Positions 24,685 through 33,091 of a DNA stretch of 64,000 bases are shown one piece after another (the first letter of the stretch is position 1; each line of letters begins with the position of its first letter). The DNA lies in contig NZ_JADLQO010000018.1 in assembly GCF_015477775.1 (NCBI RefSeq), forward strand, positions 124,001 through 188,000, read 5' to 3'. The position numbers and the translations under genes are program-made. Below the pieces are notes generated by a model. The model was given only the letters and a program-made list of their open reading frames with translations. It searched no databases and was not told the DNA's origin. Source of the DNA: Nocardia abscessus (GTDB taxonomy: Bacteria > Actinomycetota > Actinomycetes > Mycobacteriales > Mycobacteriaceae).

Positions 24685-25809
24685 TCAGGCGCCGACCGCT
24701 TCGGCCAGCCTGGGAAGCTGCCGCAGCGGGTTGATCCGTTCGATTTCCATCCGCTGTTCGGCGTCGAATACCTCATCGAGCCCGGGCGCCGGATCGTGCG
24801 TGCCGGTCTGCGGGAGAGTGAGCGCGCTGAACGGCCAGTCGGAACCGAAGACGACGTGCTCGCGCGTGCTGACGGCGAGCACGCTGGCCATAGCCGCGGC
24901 CGAACCGCTCAGCGCGGTGTCGTAGTAGAAGTTCGCGATCTGGCGTTGCATGTCGAGTATCGACGGCCGGGGCAGATCGGCGGGCCAGAGTTCGCCGAGC
25001 ACCGTCTGCGAGGCCACGCTGACGCGGTGGGACACGAAGGGCAGGGTGCCGCCCGCATGCGCCAGCTGGAAGCGGATGTTCGGGTAGCGCTGCGTCAAGC
25101 CGGTGGCCATCATGAAGGTCGCCGCCCGAGTGGTGTCGAAGGTGAATTCCTCCAGGAAGTCCGGCAGCGGCAGCTGCGGTTTGGCGTCGGCGGGGATGGC
25201 GGCCGGGTGCACGAATACGTAGGCGTTGCGCTGATTCAGCGCGATCATCAGTGGCTCGAAACGCGGATCGCCGAGGTAGACCCCGTCGTAGGCGGACAGC
25301 AGGACCACACCGTCGAGGTGCAGCTCGTCCAGCGCGTAGGCGGCCTCCGCGATGGAAGCGGGAATATCGGGCATCGGCAGCACCGCGAAGGCGCCGAATC
25401 GGTCGGCGTGCGTCTTGAACAGCCCCGCGGCATAGGTGTTGCAGTAGCGGGCCATGTCCTCGGCTTCCTTGCCGTGCAGGAACGACACGCCGGGGTCGGA
25501 GACCGACAGTGCCTGCGCCTGGATCCCGTAGTAGTCCATGAACGCCAGCGCCTGTTCCGGCGACCAGTCCGGCGTCGGGTATCCCCCGATGGTGACGTGA
25601 CCATGGTCGAGTAGCGCCGCGCGGTAGTCCGGCGGGAGGAAATGCGCGTGCAGGTCGATCCGGTAGGCGCCCGAGGGCGCAGGCTGCCGGGTGCGCGCCG
25701 GGGTCGCCCGAGCGACCGCCGCCGTCGCTGCGACGCCGAGCGTTCCTGCGACGACGCCGCCCAGGGCACGACGCCTGCTCATCTTCCTGCGGGATCGGAA
25801 ATCGGTCAT
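24685..25809 (-). CDS. Tat-exported amidohydrolase 2 (ACMSD-like) family enzyme
   Basis: 374 residues. KMSRRRALGGVVAGTLGVAA is a twin-arginine signal ending near ATPA. The mature enzyme is a metal-dependent TIM barrel: YRIDLHAHFLPPDYRAALLD (H54-x-H56), FVHPAAIP, RFQLAHAGGTLPF and the metal-binding Asp in HVVFGSDWPFS. Relatives decarboxylate or hydrolyse aromatic or cyclic acids. The substrate here is unknown. The start at 25809 is preferred because GAGGA lies upstream; 25782 would give a shorter Tat signal. Tat export suggests the metal is loaded in the cytoplasm. Confidence 0.85.
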   Translation of the reverse strand: MTDFRSRRKMSRRRALGGVVAGTLGVAATAAVARATPARTRQPAPSGAYRIDLHAHFLPPDYRAALLDHGHVTIGGYPTPDWSPEQALAFMDYYGIQAQALSVSDPGVSFLHGKEAEDMARYCNTYAAGLFKTHADRFGAFAVLPMPDIPASIAEAAYALDELHLDGVVLLSAYDGVYLGDPRFEPLMIALNQRNAYVFVHPAAIPADAKPQLPLPDFLEEFTFDTTRAATFMMATGLTQRYPNIRFQLAHAGGTLPFVSHRVSVASQTVLGELWPADLPRPSILDMQRQIANFYYDTALSGSAAAMASVLAVSTREHVVFGSDWPFSALTLPQTGTHDPAPGLDEVFDAEQRMEIERINPLRQLPRLAEAVGA

Positions 25810-25994
25810 CAAAGTCCTCACGCTGCCACGAATGTCGATGAAATCATCAGTCACGATGAAACCGTCGTCAAGAGCAAATGACGAAATAGTCAGAGCCGTG
25901 GCTGTGGCCATCCAGCTACCGCTAGGCAGCACAAGGCAGCGCCCGCGCGGCCCGTCGATCACGACCTGAGTACGCGGAGAAAAGCGGCCGCGGT

Positions 25995-27845
25995 TCAGTT
26001 GTCGTACGACGCGACACCGACCGGGCCGACACCGATGCAGAGATCGAGACCTGTTGTCCGGGAAGCGATTCGAAGTGCCGAACCGCTGCCGACGACGCGA
26101 ACGAACACGGTGTTCGGCCCTTTGCGGACCGGCGCAGACACGGTCTCGCCCTGTTCCATGGCGACGCTTATCCGGCCATCGCGACTGGCGAGGTAGTTGA
26201 GCTGCGCCGTCCACTTGTTCGCGATCATCGGGCCATCGAGGGGCAGTCGGGCCTGCGCGCTGCCGTGGATCCGGTGTCCACAGCCGGGCTCCGGTCCCGG
26301 GAGGATGATCCGGTTCCACCAGACCGCCGCCTCGACGATCGCCCCCTCGTCGGTGATCATGCGCAGGTGGGGTGTCGAGTCCGCGAACGTGCCGGGAGCG
26401 GCCACGGGCGCCAGCGCGTTTCTGGTGAGGTTCTGCGGATACGCCAACGGATTCAACACATTCCACGGCACCTCCTGCTCGAGCAGGGGCGCGCCGTCCC
26501 ACGCGCGCAGTGCCGATTTCACGTTCGTGACATAGGTTTCGGTGGGACCGACCCGCCACGATTGCACGAACGTCCGCGTGGACCACAGACTGCTCACCAG
26601 GAACGCCACCGTCACCGCGACCGTCACAGGTCGGCCGGGAAGCGCCGCGAGCATCGGGCCGCGCGACGGCCGGGGGTGAGCACGCAGCATCAGTGCACCC
26701 GCGGCGGCCACCACCACGGCCATGTCGGCGAAGTAGCGCAGCGACTGCATGAGCTCGCCCGCGGTGTTCGGCCCGCCCCGCGCCAGTGCCACGGCCAGCT
26801 GCGCGATCAGGACGTAGGCCGCGGCCGTCAGCCAGACCGCTGCGATCCGCTGCCGGGCGCGCATCGACAGCGCCACCACCAGGGCCAGTGCGATCCAGGC
26901 CGCCACCACCGCCCATCCCGGCGGGTCCGCCCACGGCGTCGACGGCAGCCACCGCTCCCACACCCAAGGCCCGCCGAACAAGGCGGGCACGATCCCCAGC
27001 GAAGCCGCGCCGGGCAGCAGGTCGCGCAGTTCGTCCGCGCTACTCGGCAGGGCGGGATCATCGACGACCACGAGATATCCGATCGACCAGCAGGCCAGCA
27101 CCGCGCTCGAGCCGATCCACAGCGCCGCGCCCCGCCGCGCCACCACTCGGATCGCGGCCGCGCGGCCGTCGACGTGGCGGACCAGCGCCGTGACGGCGAA
27201 GGCGACGAACGGCACGACCGCCGACTTCTCGAAGAACAGCAGCGCCACCACCAGCACCGCTACCCCGGACAGCGCGTGTCGTCGCCGACCGGTCCGGACG
27301 AGCAGCACCGCGTCACCGATTACCCAGGCCAGGGCGAACTGTAGCGGCAATGCGTTCAAGGCGGCCGCCCACCAGGCGAACGCCGGAATCGTCAAGGGGC
27401 AGAACAGGTAGAAGACCAGTGGGGGCAGCATCGACCAGCGTGGGCCCAGCAGCACCAGCAGCATCCGCACCACGGCCACCGACGCGCCGAGCTGCATGAC
27501 CAGCAGCACCACCACCGGACCGGCCCAGGACAGCGGGGCCACGGCGGTCACCGCCCACGCCGTGACGAAGGCCAGCGGCATGAAGTGTCCGTCGTGGTCG
27601 TACAGCAGCAGGTCCGTGGACCACAGACCGAATCGAGCCGCTCGGCCGACCAGGATGAAATCGTCCCAGTAGAAGTACCCGCTGTCCGCTACCCACCAAC
27701 GAATCGCCAGCTGCACCACGACCAGGCAGCACGCGATGACGACGACCGGCCGCGCGTTCGCGATCCTCCGGAACCGACCCCGCGCCGACGCCCCGGACCG
27801 AGGGGCGCGTGCGGACTCCGGATGGGCGAGCACAGCAGTGTCCAT
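25995..27845 (-). CDS. Large polytopic membrane protein, GT-C glycosyltransferase-like
   Basis: 616 residues. About a dozen hydrophobic helices fill residues 35-460, followed by a roughly 150-residue soluble C-terminal domain. After the first helix comes WWVADSGYFYWDDFILVGRA. Acidic residues in that first extracytoplasmic loop are the usual catalytic position of GT-C enzymes that use polyprenyl-phosphate sugars. The C-terminal domain is beta-rich. The family is not firmly recognised. It probably acts in cell-envelope glycan assembly. The start follows GGGATGGC at 27845. Confidence 0.6.
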   Translation of the reverse strand: MDTAVLAHPESARAPRSGASARGRFRRIANARPVVVIACCLVVVQLAIRWWVADSGYFYWDDFILVGRAARFGLWSTDLLLYDHDGHFMPLAFVTAWAVTAVAPLSWAGPVVVLLVMQLGASVAVVRMLLVLLGPRWSMLPPLVFYLFCPLTIPAFAWWAAALNALPLQFALAWVIGDAVLLVRTGRRRHALSGVAVLVVALLFFEKSAVVPFVAFAVTALVRHVDGRAAAIRVVARRGAALWIGSSAVLACWSIGYLVVVDDPALPSSADELRDLLPGAASLGIVPALFGGPWVWERWLPSTPWADPPGWAVVAAWIALALVVALSMRARQRIAAVWLTAAAYVLIAQLAVALARGGPNTAGELMQSLRYFADMAVVVAAAGALMLRAHPRPSRGPMLAALPGRPVTVAVTVAFLVSSLWSTRTFVQSWRVGPTETYVTNVKSALRAWDGAPLLEQEVPWNVLNPLAYPQNLTRNALAPVAAPGTFADSTPHLRMITDEGAIVEAAVWWNRIILPGPEPGCGHRIHGSAQARLPLDGPMIANKWTAQLNYLASRDGRISVAMEQGETVSAPVRKGPNTVFVRVVGSGSALRIASRTTGLDLCIGVGPVGVASYDN

Positions 27846-28209
27846 GCCATCCCACCGTAGCGTCGGTCGGGCCGGGAATCCTGCCTTCGCGGCTACCGGC
27901 AACTCATGTCCGCTACCGCCAGTACGTCGGGGAACTCGACGGCTGGATCTCCTCCGCGCTGAACGCCACGATGACCGACGAGCCGCCGTAGATGTCGCCG
28001 AAGCCGTCCCGAAGCCCGAAATAACATTAGTCCGGCGTTTCGGTGTGCCCGGCGAGAATGCCCGACAGCCGCTTCAGCGCCGCTGGGTCGAGATCGCCCG
28101 CGCGATCTTGCACGGTATCCGGATCGTCGTCGGGTGCGGCGGGATGGAACAGCGGGCGTACGGCGCGAACACCGTCGCGGCGGGCCGGGTGTCCCGGGAG
28201 AGCCCCGGG
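27846..28209. other. Intergenic stretch with a short possible gene remnant
   Basis: 364 bases. On the minus strand, from about 28018 to 27905, a 37-codon stretch (GLRDGFGDIYGGSSVIVAFS then AEEIQPSSSPTYWR and a stop) looks like the C-terminus of a lost gene. A stop lies directly upstream and there is no start. Nothing else is recognisable. Confidence 0.25.
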
Positions 28210-29379
28210 TCAGTGACCGACCGCACCGCTCACTTCGTTCGGTGTGCCCGGCAGGGTGGCGGTCGCCGTCTTCGCTCCGCTCGCCAGGTCGATGCGGTGG
28301 ACCTGCTCGGTGGCGGGATCGGACACGTAGGCGATGCCGCCGCGGACGAACAGCGCGGGTCGCGGCTTCTGCCATTCCAGCGGCTCCTGCCAGGCGCCGA
28401 TGACCGGGATCGTGCGGACGACCGCGCCCGCGACGGGATCGATCACGTGGATGCGGCCGTCGGTGCCCAGGATCAGGGCTTCGCCCTGCGGGCCGCGGGC
28501 CAGCGAGCGGAAGGTGTAGCTGGTGCCCAGGTCGACCAGTCGCAACATGCCGGTGACCGTGTCGATCAGCGAGACCTGCTGTGGGCGTTCGAGTTCGGCG
28601 TCCTCGTCCTGCTTGTAGTCACCGAGGACGACAGGCGAGGCGTCGCTGCCTGCCTGGTTGCCGATCCGGCCGTACGCGGTCGGACTGGTCACTTTGGTGA
28701 TCCTGCCGTCGCGGTAGACGAGCACGCCGTTCTGGCAGCCGATCACGACGGCCTCGCCCGCGGCGGTCGCCTCACCGTGCACGCCAGGGCAGTCCTCGTT
28801 GCGCGCCTTCTCGGCGCGGTTGCGGTCCAGCACCACGATTCCGGTGCGCTTCTCCTCGGTGCCGAGCGTGACCACGAGGTCGCCGTTGGTCAGTTCGATC
28901 GCCACGCCGTGGTGCGGCGCGGCCGCGCGGTAGGTCGACGTCTTCGGCTTCCCGTCGGCGAGTTCGGCGGTGTCGAACGCGACGACTTCGCCGGTGCCGT
29001 CGCTGAACAGGACAGTGCGCCCGGCATGGCGCACCACGTGTCCCGGTTCGGGGCCGGGGAAGTCGGTGCCGGTGAATTCGGCCGTAGTGGCGTCGAAGAC
29101 GCGGAAGCCCTCTTTGGTCGAGACGATCAGGTGCCGGTCGTCACCCGCCGGGTTGAGCCGGTTGAAGCCGTCGAGACCGACCGTTTCCGCGAGATCGAGG
29201 GTGGTGCCGTCCAGCACGTAGATTCCGCCGTCGTGGGTGACCGCGACAGGGTCGGCGATCCGTTCGCGCCGGGTGTCCTGCTCGGCGGAGGTGTCGGCGC
29301 CGCATCCGGCGACGGCGAGTACTGCGGTCAGCAAGCCGGTCAGGGCAGCCGATTTCGTGGTTCGTGACCGAACAGGCAT
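28210..29379 (-). CDS. aztD: Zinc metallochaperone AztD, lipoprotein
   Basis: 389 residues. SAALTGLLTAVLAVAGCGAD is a lipoprotein signal with lipobox Cys26. The mature protein is a beta-propeller with repeated blades (GGIYVLDGTTLDLAETVGLD, EVVAFDTAELADG, GIVVLDRNRAEKA, RIHVIDPVAGAVVRTIPVIG). Histidines occur in GHVVRHAGRT and AAPHHGVAIEL. AztD proteins hand periplasmic zinc to the binding protein AztC. Lipid anchoring replaces the periplasm in this Gram-positive. Last gene of the aztB-aztC-aztD operon, 34 bases after aztC. Confidence 0.82.
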   Translation of the reverse strand: MPVRSRTTKSAALTGLLTAVLAVAGCGADTSAEQDTRRERIADPVAVTHDGGIYVLDGTTLDLAETVGLDGFNRLNPAGDDRHLIVSTKEGFRVFDATTAEFTGTDFPGPEPGHVVRHAGRTVLFSDGTGEVVAFDTAELADGKPKTSTYRAAAPHHGVAIELTNGDLVVTLGTEEKRTGIVVLDRNRAEKARNEDCPGVHGEATAAGEAVVIGCQNGVLVYRDGRITKVTSPTAYGRIGNQAGSDASPVVLGDYKQDEDAELERPQQVSLIDTVTGMLRLVDLGTSYTFRSLARGPQGEALILGTDGRIHVIDPVAGAVVRTIPVIGAWQEPLEWQKPRPALFVRGGIAYVSDPATEQVHRIDLASGAKTATATLPGTPNEVSGAVGH

Positions 29380-29413
29380 GGGTGACTCCGTCTTTCGTTC
29401 TACTGGTTGGGCG

Positions 29414-30331
29414 CTAAGGGGCGGCGAGGCCGCGCACGATCGACTCGGTGTTGGCGCGCATCATCTCCAGGTAGGTGCCCGCGCCGCCGCCGGGTTCGGT
29501 GAGCGATTCGGAGTACAGGGGAATCACCTGGACGTGCACGCCGACCTGGTCGGCGAGCACCCGGGTCAATCGGTCGGGTTGCGCGGAGTCGGCGAAGATC
29601 GCGCTCACCCCGGCGGCGCGGATCGTTCCGGCGAGCGCGGCGAGATCCGACGGACTCGGTGACGCGAGCGTGGTTCCACCCGGTATCACGGCGCCGACCA
29701 CCTCGAAACCGAATCGCTGTGCCAGATAACCGAAGACGTGATGGTTGGTGACCAACTTGCGCCGCTCGGCCGGGATCGTCGCGAACCGCTCGGTCATCCA
29801 GCGGTCGAGCCGATCGAGTTCGGCCAGGTAGTCGTCGGCCCGGGCTCGGACGGCCGCGGCGTCGACGCCGTCGACGTGGTCGACGATCCGGTCGCGGATG
29901 ACCTCCACCGCCCTGCGCACGCGGCGCGGATCGGTCCAGAAGTGCGGATCGGGCTTCCCGTTCGCGTCCTGTGCCGAGTAGCTGATCGGATCGATCGCCG
30001 CTCCGACGGACACGCCTGCCACTCCGGACGCCTCGGCCGCCTCGACGTTGTGGAGAACGCTCTGCTCGAGCCCGAGGCCGTTGTAGACGATCAGGCTCGC
30101 CCGTTCGAGCTGGGCCGCCTGCTGAGCGGAGATCGCGAAGAAGTGCGGGTCCGCGTCCGCCGGCATGAGGACGGTGACCTCGACCGTGTCACCGGTGACG
30201 GCGCGGGTGAGGTCACCGAGGATGTTGGTGGTGACGATGATTCCGGCGCGATCCGCGCCGGAGTTCGAGCATGCGGTCAGCGCGAGCAGCGCGGCACCGA
30301 TCAGCGCGCACAAACGAGCGGTGAGTCTCAT
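29414..30331 (-). CDS. aztC: Zinc ABC transporter binding lipoprotein AztC
   Basis: 305 residues. LIGAALLALTACSNSGAD gives lipobox Cys21. The cluster A-I metal-binding fold has its ligands in ADPHFFAIS (His63), KPDPHFWTD (His130), VTNHHVFGYL (His197/198) and IFADSAQP (Asp248). The His-rich loop of ordinary ZnuA is absent, as is typical of AztC, which relies on AztD. Overlaps the aztB stop by four bases. Zinc-specific uptake is inferred from family, operon and the Zur-like site. Confidence 0.87.
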   Translation of the reverse strand: MRLTARLCALIGAALLALTACSNSGADRAGIIVTTNILGDLTRAVTGDTVEVTVLMPADADPHFFAISAQQAAQLERASLIVYNGLGLEQSVLHNVEAAEASGVAGVSVGAAIDPISYSAQDANGKPDPHFWTDPRRVRRAVEVIRDRIVDHVDGVDAAAVRARADDYLAELDRLDRWMTERFATIPAERRKLVTNHHVFGYLAQRFGFEVVGAVIPGGTTLASPSPSDLAALAGTIRAAGVSAIFADSAQPDRLTRVLADQVGVHVQVIPLYSESLTEPGGGAGTYLEMMRANTESIVRGLAAP

Positions 30332-32334
30332 CGGCCCGTCTCCACCATCGCGGCCGGGGTGATGTCCAGGGTGAACGTTCGTGCGGTGCGCAGGTTGTCC
30401 GTGTAGTCGATCTCGTGGATCAGCCTCGCCACGGGGTCGTTGAGATAGGCGCGGTGTTCGTCGACCAGGATCACCGGCGCGGGCGCGCCGTCGAGCACCG
30501 GCGCGGTGAGCGCCCGCGCTCCGGTGGACTCGCGGCCGGACGCGGCGTCGTAGCTGTGCAGGAGACCATCCGCGGTGAGGGTCAGCAGGGCGGCCCCCTC
30601 ACCCGCCGTGTTCGCCGCGATCACCGGACCGGTGTCCACCGGCGTCCAGGTCTTGCGCCGGACATCGAGCACCCAGACGCCGCGCCGACCTGCCTTCGCC
30701 GCCAGCGTGGTGCTGCCGGGGCGGTGGAAGAATTCGGTCGCGCGATCGGCGTCGGCGGTTCCGGGCGGATAGGGGATCTTCTCGCCGGTGAACACCGCGT
30801 CGCGTGCCGTCACCACCAAAGCCCCGTCGGCGCAACCGAAGACGACGCCACGTCTGGTCACCGCCGAGCCGCGCGGATCGGGACACCGCTCGGCGACGAC
30901 CGCGGCCGGTGCGCCGTCCCGCGTGCGGACTTCGACCTGCGCACGGGCGGGTACGGCCACGAGCACGTGCTCGGCGTACGGCACGGCGGCCGCGTCGGCG
31001 ATCACGCCGTGCCTGCGCAGTGTCCCGGCGCCGAGCGCGGACCGGTCCAGCAGCGCGGTGGCGCCCGATTCGAAAGTCACTGCCGTGAGAACACTGTCGC
31101 CGTGCGCGCTCGTCACCGGACCGCCGTCGAACGTGCCCAGCTCGTGGGCGGGTGCGCGGTAGTAGTGCACGTGATCGCCATGGTCGACCGTCCAGGAGCC
31201 CGCGTCGACGACCCGCACCCGGTCGCGAGCCGACAAGAACGCGAAGCGCCCGTCGGTGCGCACACGGTCGACGCCCGCCGTCCCGCCGAGGTCGGTGACG
31301 TCCTCGGTGACGAGGTCGATCACCCGCACGGCGCCGGTCGCGTTGTCGGCCACGACGAGACGCGGCTGCGCCTCGTCCGCCTCCTGCGCACCCGCCACGT
31401 ACCCGTGCGGCGTCGGCACCGCCGCCGAGTCGGATTCCTCTGTCCCGCAACCGATCAGCGGAGTCACCGCGGCGAGGACCAGCAGCAGCGCCAGCGGTTG
31501 CGGAGTCACGCGAAAGGAGCGGACCCGGTCACGCAGCCAGGCCGTCAGCGCCGAGACGAAGAACAGGCCGACGGCCGTCGCCGCGATGGTGGCCCCCGCG
31601 GCGGTGCGCGCGTGCCACGAGACCAGCAGCCCGGCAACGGTGGCCACGGCGCCCAGCGCCGCGGCGGTGAGCATGATCGCCGGAATGCGATGCACCCAGT
31701 AGACGGCCGCCGCGGGCGGCGCGATGAGCAGGCCGAAGACCAGCAGCGTGCCGACGATGTGGAACGACGCGACGATCGCGAGGGTCACCAGACCGATCAG
31801 CGCCACGTTCGCCACGCGCGGCCGCAATCCGAGGGTGTGCGCCTTGCGCGGATCGAAAGTGAGCGCGACGAACGCCCGGTAACCCAGCAGGGAGACCACG
31901 GCGGCGATGACCACAGCCACTGCCAGGTACCACAGGTCGCGCTCCCCCACGGCGAGCACGTCACCGAAGAGGAAGCCGGTCAGGTCGACCGCGAACGAGG
32001 GCGAACGGGACACGATGATCACGCCCGCCGAGAGCATCCCTACGAACAGCAACCCGATGCCGGTGTCCGCGGCGAACCTGGTGCCACGGCCGAGCACCGA
32101 GACGCCGACCGCCATCGCCGCGGCGCTGAACGCCGCGCCCAGCAACAGGTTTCCGCCGAGCAGCGCGGCGATCGCCACGCCGGGCAGCATGCCGTGCGCC
32201 ATCGCGTCGCTGAGGAAGGCCATGCCGCGCAGCACCACCCACGTCCCCGCGAGGGCGCACAGGCACGACACGAGCAGCCCACCCCACAACGCCCGCTGCA
32301 CGAACGACACCTCGAACGGGGCCAACCACTCCAT
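30328..32334 (-). CDS. aztB: AztB zinc ABC permease fused to a second AztD-like domain
   Basis: 668 residues. Residues 1-274 are an ABC-3/ZnuB-type permease with about eight helices (WVVLRGMAFLSDAMAHGMLP, GIGLLFVGMLSAGVIIVSRS, SFHIVGTLLVFGLLIAPPAA). Then a second hydrophobic stretch, LALLLVLAAVTPLIGCGTEE, looks exactly like a lipoprotein signal with Cys296. About 370 residues of AztD-like beta-propeller follow (RLVVADNATGAVRVIDLVTE, GDHVHYYRAPAHELGTF). No stop separates the parts. An internal GTG near codon 276 could start a separate lipoprotein but has no clear ribosome-binding site. The start is the ATG at 32334. Confidence 0.82.
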   Translation of the reverse strand: MEWLAPFEVSFVQRALWGGLLVSCLCALAGTWVVLRGMAFLSDAMAHGMLPGVAIAALLGGNLLLGAAFSAAAMAVGVSVLGRGTRFAADTGIGLLFVGMLSAGVIIVSRSPSFAVDLTGFLFGDVLAVGERDLWYLAVAVVIAAVVSLLGYRAFVALTFDPRKAHTLGLRPRVANVALIGLVTLAIVASFHIVGTLLVFGLLIAPPAAAVYWVHRIPAIMLTAAALGAVATVAGLLVSWHARTAAGATIAATAVGLFFVSALTAWLRDRVRSFRVTPQPLALLLVLAAVTPLIGCGTEESDSAAVPTPHGYVAGAQEADEAQPRLVVADNATGAVRVIDLVTEDVTDLGGTAGVDRVRTDGRFAFLSARDRVRVVDAGSWTVDHGDHVHYYRAPAHELGTFDGGPVTSAHGDSVLTAVTFESGATALLDRSALGAGTLRRHGVIADAAAVPYAEHVLVAVPARAQVEVRTRDGAPAAVVAERCPDPRGSAVTRRGVVFGCADGALVVTARDAVFTGEKIPYPPGTADADRATEFFHRPGSTTLAAKAGRRGVWVLDVRRKTWTPVDTGPVIAANTAGEGAALLTLTADGLLHSYDAASGRESTGARALTAPVLDGAPAPVILVDEHRAYLNDPVARLIHEIDYTDNLRTARTFTLDITPAAMVETGR

Positions 32335-32350
32335 GGAGCAGCACTCTACA

Positions 32351-32367
32351 ATGATAACGGTTTTCAT
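32351..32367. promoter_or_regulatory. Zur-like zinc operator
   Basis: ATGATAACGGTTTTCAT is a near-perfect palindrome (ATGA-x-AAC-x-GTT-x-TCAT) matching the actinobacterial Zur pattern. It lies between the divergent aztA and aztB starts, 17 bases before aztB and 26 before aztA. Zinc-bound Zur would repress both directions. Confidence 0.75.
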
Positions 32368-32392
32368 TTCAACGAGGTGATCGGAGCCCGCC

Positions 32393-33091
32393 ATGTCGCC
32401 GCCAGCTGTCCATGTCGCCGAGGTGACGGCCGGTTACCGCGGCCATGCGGTCCTGCACGAGGTCACCGCCACGATCCCGGGCGGACAGGTGACCGCGCTC
32501 GTCGGCCCCAACGGATCCGGCAAGTCCACCCTGCTCGGCGTTCTCGCCGGCGTCACCACGCCCACGACGGGAACCGTTCGCCGGGAGCATCTGCGGCGAC
32601 CGGCCTTCGTCGTGCAGCACAGCGGCGTCCCCGCGACCCTGCCGATCACCGTCCGCGAGACCGTCGCGATGGGACGCTGGGCACATCGCGGAGCATGGCG
32701 GCGTCTCACCCGGCAGGATCGCGCCGTCGTGCTCGCGTGCCTGGACCGGATGGCCATCGCCGACCTGGCCGACCGCAGGCTCGGCACGCTCTCCGGAGGT
32801 CAGCGTCAGCGGGCCCTGCTGGCCCAGGCGCTCGCGCAGGAGTCGGACCTGCTCCTGCTCGACGAACCGACCACCGGACTGGACGCGGCCGCGCAGCAGG
32901 AGATCGCCGACGCCATCCGCAGCGTCGGGGCACACGGCGTGACAGTCGTCCACGCCACGCACCGCCACGAGGATGCCCTGCGCGCCGACCACTGCCTGCT
33001 GTTGCACGACGGCCGCGTCACCGGCCAGGGCGATCCGCACACCGTCCTCGGCCGACCCGGCACCGAACCGCGGAAAGTCACGGTCGACTAG
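32393..33091 (+). CDS. aztA: Zinc ABC transporter ATPase AztA
   Basis: 232 residues. Walker A GPNGSGKST (38-46), Q-loop in FVVQHSG, ABC signature TLSGGQRQRALLAQALAQES, Walker B LLLLDEPTTGLD and the H-loop in VVHATHRHED are all present. ATP hydrolysis drives zinc import through AztB. GGAG lies six to seven bases before the ATG. It is divergent from aztBCD with the Zur-like site between. Its stop shares CTAG with the stop of the convergent MCE gene, an overlap of four bases. Confidence 0.9.
   Translation: MSPPAVHVAEVTAGYRGHAVLHEVTATIPGGQVTALVGPNGSGKSTLLGVLAGVTTPTTGTVRREHLRRPAFVVQHSGVPATLPITVRETVAMGRWAHRGAWRRLTRQDRAVVLACLDRMAIADLADRRLGTLSGGQRQRALLAQALAQESDLLLLDEPTTGLDAAAQQEIADAIRSVGAHGVTVVHATHRHEDALRADHCLLLHDGRVTGQGDPHTVLGRPGTEPRKVTVD

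Noticed and set aside
24685..26967. A 760-codon reading of the amidohydrolase
   Set aside because: The extra half is antisense-like nonsense over the GT-C gene; the Tat signal at 25809 marks the true start.
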